Positions 17,001 through 24,914 of a stretch of DNA of 54,075 bases are shown here, one piece after another. The stretch spans positions 1-54,075 of the forward strand of contig NZ_JARNTV010000026.1 in assembly GCF_029433115.1 (NCBI RefSeq), given 5' to 3'. The translations under genes and the position numbers were made by a program. How positions within the stretch are numbered: the stretch's first letter is position 1; the number at the start of each line of letters is the position of its first letter. Source of the DNA: Sphingomonas sp. AOB5. Its GTDB lineage: Bacteria > Pseudomonadota > Alphaproteobacteria > Sphingomonadales > Sphingomonadaceae. The notes below the pieces were generated by a model that worked only from the letters and a program-made list of their open reading frames with translations, did not search any database and was not told the origin of the DNA.

Positions 17001-17204
17001 GCCGGTCTCGTTGGTCCCCTGACCATTGCTGACGATCGGACCGCTGATCGTGCCGCCGCACGTCACGGTATCGCCTGCATTTAGATCGTTGAGCGTGCCG
17101 GTCCCCGTCACGGTGCAGCTCTGTGCCCAGGCCGAACCCGCCCAGAGCAGGGCCGTGACCGATATCCCCATCCGCATCGTGCGGGCCAGTGTCGTGCGCG
17201 CCAT
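14031..17204 (-). CDS. Type Va autotransporter with PATR repeats
   Basis: A 1057-residue protein with a signal peptide ending at about WAQ28. The passenger is Gly/Ser/Thr/Asn-rich. Around residues 338-560 it has four passenger-associated transport repeats, each beginning near SGGT and followed by LGTGA or a variant (starts near 339, 403, 471 and 532). A stem block SGTLAPGNSIGTLTVQGNYT is near 641-660. The last 270 or so residues form the outer-membrane barrel and end with the typical aromatic ASLAFGF. The only passenger Cys pair is C30/C49. Such proteins expose an adhesin or a beta-helical passenger at the surface. It is divergent from a NarL-type response regulator, a possible controller. 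Confidence 0.9.
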   Translation of the reverse strand: MARTTLARTMRMGISVTALLWAGSAWAQSCTVTGTGTLNDLNAGDTVTCGGTISGPIVSNGQGTNETGISIVIDNATVTAGIFSLNAGAPGSQITVSNGSVLTDTGIDISGDFSSLSIDASTVNIGNGYIELFGSNTGVTLSNGAVINTLSGGTGVRLSGNENYLEIDANSAIRAASGTGVLGGNGIQYVVVRGVIDATGGTAVSLGGGNDLLDISNGAVIIGAIDMGANNDVIRMAGSGTVAGPVSGAEELYVLFGSWSMGEVSGVDYAEVSSSGTLTLPAASQFGSTATTINVAQDSVLRDANLGQGQQQIRGEITGDGRLEVHSSDGLVIGRANGFTGGTTIAGGGLLILNHGDALGSGGVVNNGTLRLGNIVFRNSIDGSGGVEVTGGGTAELTAINTYSGGTHIINGVLVVSNERPLGTGAIVIEQGAALRLTPSDPETFTLGISGGGWLEVAGTGQMTFNTANSHSGGTSIISGTVVLNHAGALGTGAVVNNATLRLNGVSFTNAVSGTGAIETSGIASLSGANTHSGGTRVTGGTLSIANMGALGTGTTTVAGGATLDATVATNTTHAGAFSGSGALIKRGTGTLTLTGGGTLGSVTINAGRIALNSNLTGSFTVASGGTLGGTGRAIGNVSNSGTLAPGNSIGTLTVQGNYTHASNAVLEIEFDANGGIDLLDVTGSATINGGTLRFVSLGGAEGQGGTFLRAAGGVTGTFATVETLGAQIPLAVIYTTTTGQMAPSILSARPSTFDSQVLGSADAGLAFAGGLMAAERHGMPGRGRLWIQGVGSQASRDPGAATLGFRHNSWGLAGGADFPLSGGLSLGIAGGGSRGDITLRSGGGGGDIDSLFGALHLRYGNDGLIARGGVMIGSQDQTTRRHVSFNSFSETVTGSTDSTVYGGFAGLTAPVGRIGNWTLSADLSGAWVHQTQAAYREDGTSPLRLSVAARGVDTVEGRLGFDLARAPSAERQSFQPGLRAGVRYLGALGSREIPVTFVASGTPVVLQGDDRDRWEGYAGASARWELRGGIALELGYDGAFGGSSRHEGRASLAFGF

Positions 17205-17338
17205 TTCATCCTCCCGAACGCTGTACGTGTCGGCGGATTGTCGCGGCTTGGCGGGGCGGGACCCATCCCATGACTTTGGGGGTGGGTGGCGCGACGCCGT
17301 CCCGCTATGGTCTGCGCGAGAATTGGGGGACCTGTGCA

Positions 17339-17989
17339 GTGACCGATCCCGAGGTCAGGATCACCATATTGGAAGACGATCCCGTCATCCGGCGGCATCT
17401 GGAGGATGCGGTACGCGGCCAGGCGGGGCTCGTGCTCGCGGCAAGCGCCGGGTCGCTGGCCGATGCCGATGTGCTGATCGATGCGGCGCCCGATGTCGCG
17501 CTGGTCGATCTCGGCCTGCCCGATGGCAGCGGGATCGAGTTCATCGCGAGGCTGCAGAAGGCGACGAGCGCCAAGGCGATCGTCATCACCATCTTCCGCG
17601 ACCGCGACAGCGTGATGCGTTCGCTCGAGGCTGGCGCGGACGGCTATCTGCTCAAGGATTCGACGCCCGATCAGGTCGTCGCCGCGATCCGCGCCGCGCT
17701 GGACGGCGGCGCACCGATCAGCCCCGAGGCGGCCCGCCATTTGCTCCAGCGCTTCGAAGCGATGCGCGCGCCGGTGCCCGACGAACGCGCGCTGACCGTT
17801 CGCGAAACCGAATTGCTCGAGATTTTCGCGCGCGGGCTGAGCTATCGCGAGGCGGCGCAGGCGCTGGGCATTTCACGCCACACGGTCGGCGATCATGTGA
17901 AGTCGATCTACCGCAAGCTGTCGGTCAATTCGCGTTCCGAGGCGGTGTTCGAGGCGACCCAGTCGGGTCTCATTCACCCGCATCGCTGA
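17339..17989 (+). CDS. NarL/LuxR-type response regulator
   Basis: With the GTG start preceded by GGGGGA the protein has 216 residues, the normal NarL length; an ATG at 17270 would add an unconserved extension. The receiver domain shows the acidic pocket LEDDP, phospho-acceptor Asp57 (ALVDLGLPDG), a switch Thr (VITIF) and Lys106 (YLLKDS). The C-terminal LuxR helix-turn-helix runs through LTVRETELLEIFARGLSYREAA and GISRHTVGDHVKSIYRKL. Its 3' end overlaps by 20 bases the end of the converging sensor kinase gene, its evident partner, and it is divergent from the autotransporter. Confidence 0.88.
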   Translation: MTDPEVRITILEDDPVIRRHLEDAVRGQAGLVLAASAGSLADADVLIDAAPDVALVDLGLPDGSGIEFIARLQKATSAKAIVITIFRDRDSVMRSLEAGADGYLLKDSTPDQVVAAIRAALDGGAPISPEAARHLLQRFEAMRAPVPDERALTVRETELLEIFARGLSYREAAQALGISRHTVGDHVKSIYRKLSVNSRSEAVFEATQSGLIHPHR

Positions 17990-19889
17990 GCGGCAGATCG
18001 AGCCGCACCGCGGTGCCGCCCTTGCCGCCCTCGAACGCCAGCGTCGCACCGATCGTCCTCGCGCGCGCCTGCATGCTCACCACGCCGCGGCCGCCTGCGG
18101 GTGTGCCGTCGAACCCCTTGCCGTCGTCGATCACCGCCAGCTTCAACTGCCCATCGACCACCCCGGCTTCGAGCCGCAGCGACTTCGCCCCGGCATGGCG
18201 CAGCGCATTGGTCACGGCTTCCTGCAGCACCCGCAAGATCTGCAGCGTAGTGCGCGGTCCCGGCCCGCCGGGCAGGTCGCCGATCGCGGCGGTGAAGGCG
18301 ATCCCCGCCGCCTCGGCCTGGGCGCGGATGCGATATTCGAACGAGGCGAGTGCGGCGGACAGGCTGTCCTCGGCCGGATCGAGCGAGTCCACGATCAGGC
18401 GCAGGTCGGACACACTGTCCTCCAGCGCACGCTCCACCCCATCGGCCTCGATCGCCCGGCCGCGCACCTGCAGGATCAAGCCGACCAGCCGTCCGCCGAT
18501 CCCGTCATGCATGTCGCGCACGATCCGCTGGCGTTCCTCCAGCAAGGTCTGGCGCTGGGTCATCGCCTCGCGCTGGCGATAGGTCTCGGCCAGTTCGGCT
18601 TCGCGCGCGGCGAGCTTTCCGGCGAGTCTTTCGTTGGCGGAAGTCACCGCACGGCGCGCTTCGGTCGCCTGACGCGCCAGCGAGGTGATCATCGCCATGC
18701 CCAGCAGCACGCCCGCAATCGGCGCGACATAGAAGGTCAGCGGCAGCCCCGGCGCGAAGGGGATGGTGAGCTTGAACACGCCATCGGCGATGTCGACGAT
18801 CAGCGCCGTCAGGCACAGCATCACCATCAACCGCTCGCCCCAGCGCTCGCCGCCCGACCGCCCGATCTCGCGCGCCAGCAGCAGCACCGATCCGCCGCAC
18901 AGCAGGAAGGTCAGCCACAATTCCACCTGCGTCATCATCCGGAACCAGGTGCCCGCATCGGGCCCGATCCGCCCTTCGAGCAACGGCATGCCGAAGCAGG
19001 AAAGCTGCGCCGCGATCCAGCCCCGGCCGAGCCAGGCCACCCAGCGATCCGGCGCCCCGGCATCGCGCAGCACATAGCGTGCCGACGCGAAGATGATCGC
19101 GAACGACAGGGTCCAGAACACGACCCAGAACACCAGCTTGCTCATCGCAAAGGGCGGCGTGAATGCCAGCGACCAGTCGCGCAGTGCCCACACCAGCAGC
19201 AGCACGATCAGCGCGTTGACGCGGCGCCGGTCCTCGGCCGGCCAGTTGACGATCAGGCACAGCAAGGCGGTGAAGACGAGGATCGCAATCGCGGCCAGCG
19301 GCAGATCGACATTGAAGAAACCGCCCCAGCCGAACGCGCGCACCAGATCGTCCGCCGGGCCGACATGGAAGACTGGGAAGACGTGCGAATAGCCTTCATT
19401 CTCGACCAGCGCGGTGATGCGGTTGCCACCCTTGCGCACCGCGTCCTTCGGCAGAACGTAGAAGACCGATTCCCAGCCCGCCGATCCGGTGAAGCTGTCG
19501 AGCGGCACATTGGGCTGGACCACGACGCCGTTGACCCGCACTTCCTGGATCGAACGGCGGACCGCGAGATAGAGGCCGAGTTCTTCCTGCGGATCGGCGA
19601 CGGTGAACGGGATCTCGAACAGCGCCCGCGCCGATCCTTCGGTAATCGAGACCTTGTAGTTGGGATCGGGCCGGTATGGCGCACGGAACTTGCGCCCGTC
19701 CGCCAGCGGATTGCCGGCTTCGTCTAGGATGGTGAACTCGACATAGGGCCGATGCTGCATGCCCGCGGGCAAAGCGGCCTTTTCCGCCAGCCCGAGGAAC
19801 AGCCAGAAGATCAGCTGCGAAGCCGCGATCGCGGCAAGTGCGCGCAGCCAGACCGCCCTGTTGTCCCTCCCGATCATCCGTCCGCGCAT
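17970..19889 (-). CDS. Sensor histidine kinase, 7TMR-DISM-like with HisKA_3
   Basis: About 639 residues. I chose the ATG at 19889, preceded by GGGCAGAGG; ATGs at 19958 and 19877 are alternatives. After a first membrane helix comes a periplasmic beta-rich domain (about residues 47-185) of the kind placed before seven-helix DISM sensors. Then come six or seven membrane helices, a coiled coil (about 405-455), the HisKA_3 phospho-acceptor His461 (RDMHDGIGG) and an HATPase with the N box around Asn561 (QEAVTNALRH) and DDGKGFD. It converges on its response regulator. The periplasmic domain suggests sensing of a carbohydrate or envelope signal, which is an inference from architecture. Confidence 0.86.
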   Translation of the reverse strand: MRGRMIGRDNRAVWLRALAAIAASQLIFWLFLGLAEKAALPAGMQHRPYVEFTILDEAGNPLADGRKFRAPYRPDPNYKVSITEGSARALFEIPFTVADPQEELGLYLAVRRSIQEVRVNGVVVQPNVPLDSFTGSAGWESVFYVLPKDAVRKGGNRITALVENEGYSHVFPVFHVGPADDLVRAFGWGGFFNVDLPLAAIAILVFTALLCLIVNWPAEDRRRVNALIVLLLVWALRDWSLAFTPPFAMSKLVFWVVFWTLSFAIIFASARYVLRDAGAPDRWVAWLGRGWIAAQLSCFGMPLLEGRIGPDAGTWFRMMTQVELWLTFLLCGGSVLLLAREIGRSGGERWGERLMVMLCLTALIVDIADGVFKLTIPFAPGLPLTFYVAPIAGVLLGMAMITSLARQATEARRAVTSANERLAGKLAAREAELAETYRQREAMTQRQTLLEERQRIVRDMHDGIGGRLVGLILQVRGRAIEADGVERALEDSVSDLRLIVDSLDPAEDSLSAALASFEYRIRAQAEAAGIAFTAAIGDLPGGPGPRTTLQILRVLQEAVTNALRHAGAKSLRLEAGVVDGQLKLAVIDDGKGFDGTPAGGRGVVSMQARARTIGATLAFEGGKGGTAVRLDLPLSDAGE

Positions 19890-20028
19890 CCTCTGCCCCG
19901 GACTAGGCCCGATTCCCGGCCACGCGGCAACCGGATTGACCGGCAATCCCCAATTCATGGGAGGGCGCTGACGGGTTGCGCGGCGCCCGACTGTGGAGGA
20001 GGATGTTGCGGAGGGGGCCGATCATTCG

Positions 20029-20697
20029 ATGAACGTCAGCGAAGCCGTCGCCACGCGCCGCTCGATCCGCGCCTTTCTCGACAGGCCGGTCGACATGGGC
20101 CTGCTGCGCGACCTGATCGAACGCGCCGGACGCGCGCCTTCGGGCGGCAACCTCCAGCCTTGGCATGTCCATGTCGTCTCGGGCGAGGCGATGGTGCGGC
20201 TGAAGGCGATCATGCGCGAGCGGCTGGCCGAAGCGGCGTTCGGCGATCCGCCCGAATACAGCGTCTATCCCCAGCCGCTCGGCGAACCCTATCGCAGCCG
20301 CCGCTTCGGCGTGGGTGAGGCGATGTACGAGCCGCTGGGCATCCCGCGCGAGGACAAGGCGGCGCGGCTGCGCTGGTTCGCGGCCAACTGGCAGTTCTTC
20401 GGCGCACCGGTCGGCCTGTTCTGCTATGTCCGCCGCGATCACGGGCCGCCGCAATGGGCCGATTGCGGCATGTTCCTCCAGACGCTGATGCTGCTGCTCC
20501 GCGAGGCCGGGCTGGACAGTTGCGCGCAGGAAGCGTGGACCGTGCACCACAAGACGATCGGCAAGTTCCTCGACGCGCCGGAAGATCAGATGCTGTTCAC
20601 CGGCATGGCGATCGGCTGGCGCGATTCCGACGCGCCGGTGAACGGTTTCGAGGTACCGCGCGCTCCGCTGGAGGAATGGGCGAGCTTCCGCGACTAG
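20029..20697 (+). CDS. Nitroreductase-family FMN oxidoreductase
   Basis: The 222-residue protein starts at the ATG 11 bases after GAGGGGG. The N terminus [14 protein letters not shown] is the FMN phosphate-binding segment of the nitroreductase family, followed by [15 protein letters not shown]. The C-terminal half has [21 protein letters not shown] and GMAIGWRD, which close the flavin site. These dimeric enzymes use NAD(P)H to reduce nitro groups, quinones or enones. It converges with DUF2200 with a four-base stop overlap and is divergent from the sensor kinase. The substrate is unknown. Confidence 0.87.
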   Translation: MNVSEAVATRRSIRAFLDRPVDMGLLRDLIERAGRAPSGGNLQPWHVHVVSGEAMVRLKAIMRERLAEAAFGDPPEYSVYPQPLGEPYRSRRFGVGEAMYEPLGIPREDKAARLRWFAANWQFFGAPVGLFCYVRRDHGPPQWADCGMFLQTLMLLLREAGLDSCAQEAWTVHHKTIGKFLDAPEDQMLFTGMAIGWRDSDAPVNGFEVPRAPLEEWASFRD

Positions 20698-21044
20698 CTG
20701 CGGAGGATCTTCTCCATCGGCCGGCCCTTGGCCAGTTCGTCGATCAACTTGTCGAGATAGCGGACCTCTAGCATCAGCGGATCCTCGATCTCGGCGATCT
20801 TCACCCCGCAGATCGTGCCGGTGATCAGCGACCGTGCCGGGTTCAACGCCGGCGCGTTCGCGAAGAAATCCTCAAAGTTCGTCTTTGCCGCCAGTCCGGC
20901 GTCGAGCGCAGCCTGATCATAGCCGGTCAGCCAGCGGATGACCTCGTCCACCTCCGACTTGGTCCGGCCCTTCTTCTCCGCCTTGGTCAGATAATGCGGA
21001 TACACGCTCGCGACGCTCATCGAATAGATGCGGTGCTTCGTCAT
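20694..21044 (-). CDS. DUF2200 family protein
   Basis: This 116-residue protein starts at [19 protein letters not shown]. The blocks [46 protein letters not shown] and [24 protein letters not shown] are the conserved signature of the small bacterial DUF2200 family, whose function is not established. The upstream in-frame extension to 21074 is not part of the family pattern. It overlaps the nitroreductase stop by four bases on the opposite strand. Single-gene unit, cytoplasmic. Confidence 0.88.
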   Translation of the reverse strand: MTKHRIYSMSVASVYPHYLTKAEKKGRTKSEVDEVIRWLTGYDQAALDAGLAAKTNFEDFFANAPALNPARSLITGTICGVKIAEIEDPLMLEVRYLDKLIDELAKGRPMEKILRS

Positions 21045-21125
21045 GAGGCCCGCGATAGCGCATCCGGCCGCCATGGTCGAACATGACGAACATCGCCTAC
21101 AGAAAGGCAGCTACCTAAGAATTAG

Positions 21126-21141
21126 TTAGTCACTTGAGTAA
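21126..21141. promoter_or_regulatory. Near-palindromic operator candidate upstream of thiolase
   Basis: TTAGTCA-CT-TGAGTAA is an inverted repeat with one mismatched pair per arm, 70 bases before the thiolase start. It resembles the short symmetric sites of TetR-type regulators; a TetR gene lies at 24157-24765 in the same block. The link to that regulator is not demonstrated. Confidence 0.4.
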
Positions 21142-21211
21142 TTCGTGAACGACGTTGATCGAGACAGGCCGCGCTGATACCGATGATTCGAAATCGAACG
21201 GGAGCAGGACC

Positions 21212-22387
21212 ATGGCAGCACCTACCGCCTATATCGTCGACGCCGTACGCACGGCAGGAGGGCGGCGCGGCGGCAAGCTGGCCGGGTGGCATCCCGCCGA
21301 CATGGCAGGCGCGGTGCTGGACTCGATCGTCGAACGCACCGGCATCGATCCGGCGGCGATCGACGATGTGGTGATGGGTTGCGTGATGCAGGGCGGCGAG
21401 CAGGCGCTGCATATCGGCCGCAACGCCGTGCTGGCGTCGAAATTGCCCGAAAGCGTGCCCGCGGTGACGATCGACCGGCAATGCGGTTCCTCGCAACAGG
21501 CGATGCAGTTCGCGGCACAGGCGGTGATGAGCGGCACGCAGGATATTGTGATCGCGGCAGGCGTAGAGAGCATGACCCGCGTGCCGATGGGATCGACCGC
21601 AATGCTCTACGCACAGGCCGGCATGGGCCTGCCCAAATCGCCGCGTCAGGAGGCGCGCTATCCCGGCGTGCAGTTCAGCCAGTTCATGGGCGCGGAGATG
21701 ATCGCGCGGAAGCATGGGTTCAACCGCGACATGCTCGACGCCTATGCGCTGGAAAGCCATCGCCGCGGCGCTGCGGCGACCGAACGGGGCGATTTCGCGG
21801 GCGAGATCGTCGCGCTGGAAGTCGAGACGCCCGAAGGCACGGTGCTGCATTCGATCGACGAGGGCATCCGCTTCGACGCGACGATGGAGAGCATCGGATC
21901 GGTCAAGCTGCTCAGCCCCGAAGGCATGATCAGCGCGGCCAACGCCAGCCAGATCTGCGACGGATCGTCCGCGGTGATGATCGTCTCCGAAGCGGCGCTG
22001 AAGGAACATGGCCTGACCCCGATCGGGCGCATCCACAATCTGACCGTGACCGCGGGCGATCCGGTGATCATGCTCGAGGAACCCCTGTTCGCGACCGACC
22101 GGGCGCTGAAGCGTGCGGGCATGCGGATCGAGGATATCGACCTGTACGAAGTCAACGAAGCCTTCGCACCGGTGCCGATGGCGTGGCTGAAGCATGTCGG
22201 TGGCGATCCGGAGAAGCTGAACGTCAATGGCGGCGCGATTGCGCTCGGCCATCCGCTAGGCGCATCGGGCACCAAGCTGATGGCGACCTTGATCCACGCA
22301 CTAGGCAAGCGCGGCAAGAAATACGGACTGCAGACGATGTGTGAAGGCGGCGGGATCGCCAACGTGACCATCGTGGAGCGGCTTTGA
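21212..22387 (+). CDS. Acetyl-CoA C-acyltransferase (thiolase)
   Basis: This 391-residue thiolase starts at the ATG after GGAGCAGG; the frame extends upstream without family similarity. The nucleophilic Cys91 is in DRQCGSSQQA, His347 in GHPLGASGTK and the acid/base Cys377 in TMCEGGG, so the catalytic set is complete. Thiolases cleave 3-ketoacyl-CoA or condense acetyl-CoA. The next gene is an SDR of the type-10 17-beta-HSD / hydroxyacyl-CoA dehydrogenase branch, which fits a two-step end of beta-oxidation of an unusual acyl chain. It lies in the cytoplasm and is probably controlled by the palindrome 70 bases upstream. Confidence 0.9.
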   Translation: MAAPTAYIVDAVRTAGGRRGGKLAGWHPADMAGAVLDSIVERTGIDPAAIDDVVMGCVMQGGEQALHIGRNAVLASKLPESVPAVTIDRQCGSSQQAMQFAAQAVMSGTQDIVIAAGVESMTRVPMGSTAMLYAQAGMGLPKSPRQEARYPGVQFSQFMGAEMIARKHGFNRDMLDAYALESHRRGAAATERGDFAGEIVALEVETPEGTVLHSIDEGIRFDATMESIGSVKLLSPEGMISAANASQICDGSSAVMIVSEAALKEHGLTPIGRIHNLTVTAGDPVIMLEEPLFATDRALKRAGMRIEDIDLYEVNEAFAPVPMAWLKHVGGDPEKLNVNGGAIALGHPLGASGTKLMATLIHALGKRGKKYGLQTMCEGGGIANVTIVERL

Positions 22388-22419
22388 TTTGATCGCCTGA
22401 CGGCGACAGGCGGCACCAG

Positions 22420-22481
22420 CCCGCTCCCCCACCCGGCCTCCCACAGAATATGCTGGATGGGAGGCAGGGTGGGGGAGCGGG
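22420..22481. repeat. Long inverted repeat between thiolase and SDR genes
   Basis: Arms of 24 bases (22420-22443 and 22458-22481) are complementary except for one position and enclose a 14-base loop. They are C-rich in the left arm and G-rich in the right. As RNA this would be a very stable hairpin in the 126-base gap between two co-directional genes. It could be a terminator-like or mRNA-processing element, or a member of a dispersed genomic palindrome family. No U-run follows. Confidence 0.7.
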
Positions 22482-22513
22482 ACGGCACCGCGAAACCAGA
22501 AAAGGAGAGGGTT

Positions 22514-23296
22514 ATGAAGCTCGATTCAAGCGTAGCCGCGGTCGTCACCGGCGGCGCATCGGGACTGGGGGCCGCGACCGCGCGCGCGCTGGCGGCGAAG
22601 GGCGTGAAGGTCGCAATCTTCGATCTTCAGGAAGAGAAGGGCAAGGCGCTGGCGGCCGAGATCGGCGGCGTGTTCTGCGAAGTGAACGTGACTTCGGACG
22701 AGAGCGTCGATGCCGGTTTCGCCAAGGCGCGCGAGGCGCATGGGCAGGAGCGCATCCTGGTCAATTGCGCCGGAACCGGCAACGCGGTGAAGACCGCCAG
22801 CCGCGCCAAGGAAGACGGCAGCATCCGCCATTTCCCGCTGGCTGCGTTCGACTGGGTCATCCAGATCAACCTGGTCGGCACCTTCCGCTGCATCGCCAAA
22901 TCGGCGGCGGGCATGCTGACGCTCGACCCGATGGAGGATGGCGAGCGCGGGGCGATCGTCAACACCGCGAGCGTCGCCGCCGAGGACGGGCAGATCGGCC
23001 AGGCGGCCTATTCGGCTTCGAAGGGCGGCGTGGTGGGCATGACTCTGCCGATCGCGCGCGATCTGATGGGCGAGGCGATCCGGGTGAACACGATCCTGCC
23101 GGGCATTTTCGATACGCCGTTGCTGGGCGCCGCGCCGCAGAATGTGCGCGATGCGCTGGCCGCATCGGTCCCCTTCCCCAAGCGGCTGGGCCAACCCGAC
23201 GAATATGCCAAGCTGGCGCTGTGCATGATCGAGAATGGCTATTTCAACGGCGAGGATGTGCGGCTGGACGGCGCGATCCGCATGGCGCCGCGCTAA
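22514..23296 (+). CDS. SDR, 3-hydroxyacyl-CoA dehydrogenase type-2-like
   Basis: The 260-residue protein starts at the ATG after AAAGGAGAGGG. Features are VTGGASGLGAATAR, the Asp of IFDLQEEKG (NAD preference), LVNCAGTGNAVKT with the extended insertion typical of the HSD10 branch, YSASK and a substrate loop PGIFDTPLLGAAPQNVRDAL, ending LDGAIRMAPR. Members oxidise short or branched 3-hydroxyacyl-CoA or steroid alcohols. Its position behind the thiolase supports the acyl-CoA role. A long inverted repeat in front may set its expression relative to the thiolase. Confidence 0.88.
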   Translation: MKLDSSVAAVVTGGASGLGAATARALAAKGVKVAIFDLQEEKGKALAAEIGGVFCEVNVTSDESVDAGFAKAREAHGQERILVNCAGTGNAVKTASRAKEDGSIRHFPLAAFDWVIQINLVGTFRCIAKSAAGMLTLDPMEDGERGAIVNTASVAAEDGQIGQAAYSASKGGVVGMTLPIARDLMGEAIRVNTILPGIFDTPLLGAAPQNVRDALAASVPFPKRLGQPDEYAKLALCMIENGYFNGEDVRLDGAIRMAPR

Positions 23297-23320
23297 GCCG
23301 AGGCGGTTTCCCGGCGAGGT

Positions 23321-24160
23321 TCAAACGATCCGCTCCAGGATCGCCGGTCCCCAGAATTTGGTGGTGAAGGTCCAGGTCGCCAGCGCCACCAGCACGGCGG
23401 CGGCGGCCAGCACCAATGCGCCGCCGGCCCTGACCGGCACCGAGACGCTTTCGCCGCGCGAGCGGATGAAGGCTTCGGCCACGAGCAGGTTCGGCACGAA
23501 GAAGAAGAACACCATCACCATATCGAACCAGCCGCGGAAATCGCTGGCATGGCCCCAGGTGCCGAACATCAGGAACCAGAAGCCGTACTGCATCCGGTAA
23601 AGCCAGGATCCGATCGCCAGCGCGAACAGGCGGATCGCCCAGCCGCGGTGCCGATCGAGCCGCCGGGCGATGGCGTGGCGCAGCGTCTGCGCCGCCGCGA
23701 GCATCATCAGCGCGCCGTAAAGGCCGAAGCCGAGATCCATCACCCAGCCGCCGGTGGTGCCGCGGGCAAGGATATAGAAGGTACCGCCCGCGCCGGTGAC
23801 GAAGGCGGCGATGGTGTAGCTCCACCCGATCCAGCGATGGACACGCGGCCAGCGATTGCGGACGCCCGCGATCAACTGGACCGGCCCCAGCAGGAGCAGC
23901 ACCGCGCCGAGCAGGAAATGCACGCCGATCCCGATATTCGCGGCCAGCGATCCCGCGACATAGAGGTGCGGCAGCGTGCTGTTCCACGCCCCGGCATCGC
24001 CGTTCGCCAGCGAACCCATATAATGGGCGATGATATAGGCGCCGAAGATCGCCGAGCTGAGCCAGACGATCGCCACCAGCGCGATCGCGGACCAGCGATA
24101 GACAGGGTCGAGCCATGCGGCGGGCACCGGTCCGGTTTCGATTTTTCGCGCCACGCTCAA
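23321..24160 (-). CDS. DUF2306 multi-pass membrane protein
   Basis: This 279-residue protein has about seven hydrophobic segments. The segment HFLLGAVLLLLGPVQLIAG with HRWIGWSYTIAAF (conserved His residues on adjacent helices) is characteristic of DUF2306 integral membrane proteins of unknown function, possibly haem- or quinone-related. The start appears to be TTG at 24160, overlapping the TGA of the TetR gene (TTGA), with GTG 24154 as an alternative. It is therefore translated from the same message as the regulator. It ends 24 bases from the converging SDR gene. Confidence 0.78.
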   Translation of the reverse strand: MSVARKIETGPVPAAWLDPVYRWSAIALVAIVWLSSAIFGAYIIAHYMGSLANGDAGAWNSTLPHLYVAGSLAANIGIGVHFLLGAVLLLLGPVQLIAGVRNRWPRVHRWIGWSYTIAAFVTGAGGTFYILARGTTGGWVMDLGFGLYGALMMLAAAQTLRHAIARRLDRHRGWAIRLFALAIGSWLYRMQYGFWFLMFGTWGHASDFRGWFDMVMVFFFFVPNLLVAEAFIRSRGESVSVPVRAGGALVLAAAAVLVALATWTFTTKFWGPAILERIV

Positions 24161-24765
24161 CGTTCCGGCACCATCAGCACGCTGCGCATCAGCATATCGG
24201 TGACGTGTCCGGCATAGCCACGGCGCAATGCATCATCGATCTCATCGATGCCGAAGGCATAGTGGAGCGAGTGGCGCGCCACGAACAGATGCTCGCACGC
24301 GCCGATCAGCGAGAAGTGGAAGAACATCGGATCGACCGGCCGGAAGACGCCCTCCGCAACGCCCTGTTCGAGGATAGCCCGTTGCGCCGCCGCCAGCGGC
24401 CGGGTGAATCGTTCGGAGAGGAACCGCGCCGTTTCGGAATCGGCGTCGATCGCGAGGGCCGCCGCCAGCCGGTTCATATAGGGGAAGCGGAAATAGACCT
24501 TGATGATGCCATGCACATGGTGCCGCAGCTTCTGTGCCGCACCCATGTCCGCGCGGATCAGCTGTTCCAGCTCGTCGAACGTGCCGCCCGCATCGCGTTC
24601 GAGCAGGGCCATGAACATCCCGTTCTTGCTGCCGAAATGATAGCGGATCAGCGCGGCATTCACGCCCGATTTCGCGGCAATGTCGCTGAAGCTGATATCG
24701 ACCGAATTGCGATCGATCATCAGCGCGCTGGTCGCGTCGAGGAGCCGGTCCGCCGTGCCTGCCAC
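24157..24765 (-). CDS. TetR-family transcriptional regulator
   Basis: About 202 residues from a GTG preceded by AAGGGGGG; the frame continues upstream to 24801 but without ribosome site or family similarity. The helix-turn-helix is ISFSDIAAKSGVNAALIRYHFGSKNGMFMALLERD, followed by an all-helical ligand-binding domain typical of FadR/AcrR-like members. It is co-transcribed with the DUF2306 gene. A perfect TTGTTT-N4-AAACAA palindrome lies 52 bases upstream and is a likely autoregulatory site. Regulation of the nearby thiolase/SDR genes is possible but unproven. Confidence 0.88.
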   Translation of the reverse strand: MAGTADRLLDATSALMIDRNSVDISFSDIAAKSGVNAALIRYHFGSKNGMFMALLERDAGGTFDELEQLIRADMGAAQKLRHHVHGIIKVYFRFPYMNRLAAALAIDADSETARFLSERFTRPLAAAQRAILEQGVAEGVFRPVDPMFFHFSLIGACEHLFVARHSLHYAFGIDEIDDALRRGYAGHVTDMLMRSVLMVPER

Positions 24766-24816
24766 GCTATGCCCCCCCTTTCGCTGCCGTCGCCGTAGCA
24801 CCGGACGTAGATGTAG

Positions 24817-24832
24817 TTGTTTGCTTAAACAA
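24817..24832. promoter_or_regulatory. Perfect TTGTTT-N4-AAACAA palindrome upstream of TetR gene
   Basis: Six-base perfect arms with a 4-base GCTT spacer lie in the 257-base intergenic region, 52 bases before the GTG of the TetR gene. Size and position fit a TetR-type autoregulatory operator. No other copy was noticed in the window. Confidence 0.5.
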
Positions 24833-24914
24833 GGTGGCGTGACACGCCTCGCCTCTCACGCATTTTCGCGCGGGACCCGCCGATCCGAAGCGTGTATAGC
24901 CACCTTGCACGGCT

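Noticed and set aside
14781..17084. 767-codon open frame on the plus strand opposite the autotransporter
   Set aside because: Composition is that of an antisense frame of repetitive GC-rich coding DNA, with no domain, and it is fully contained in a clear autotransporter gene.
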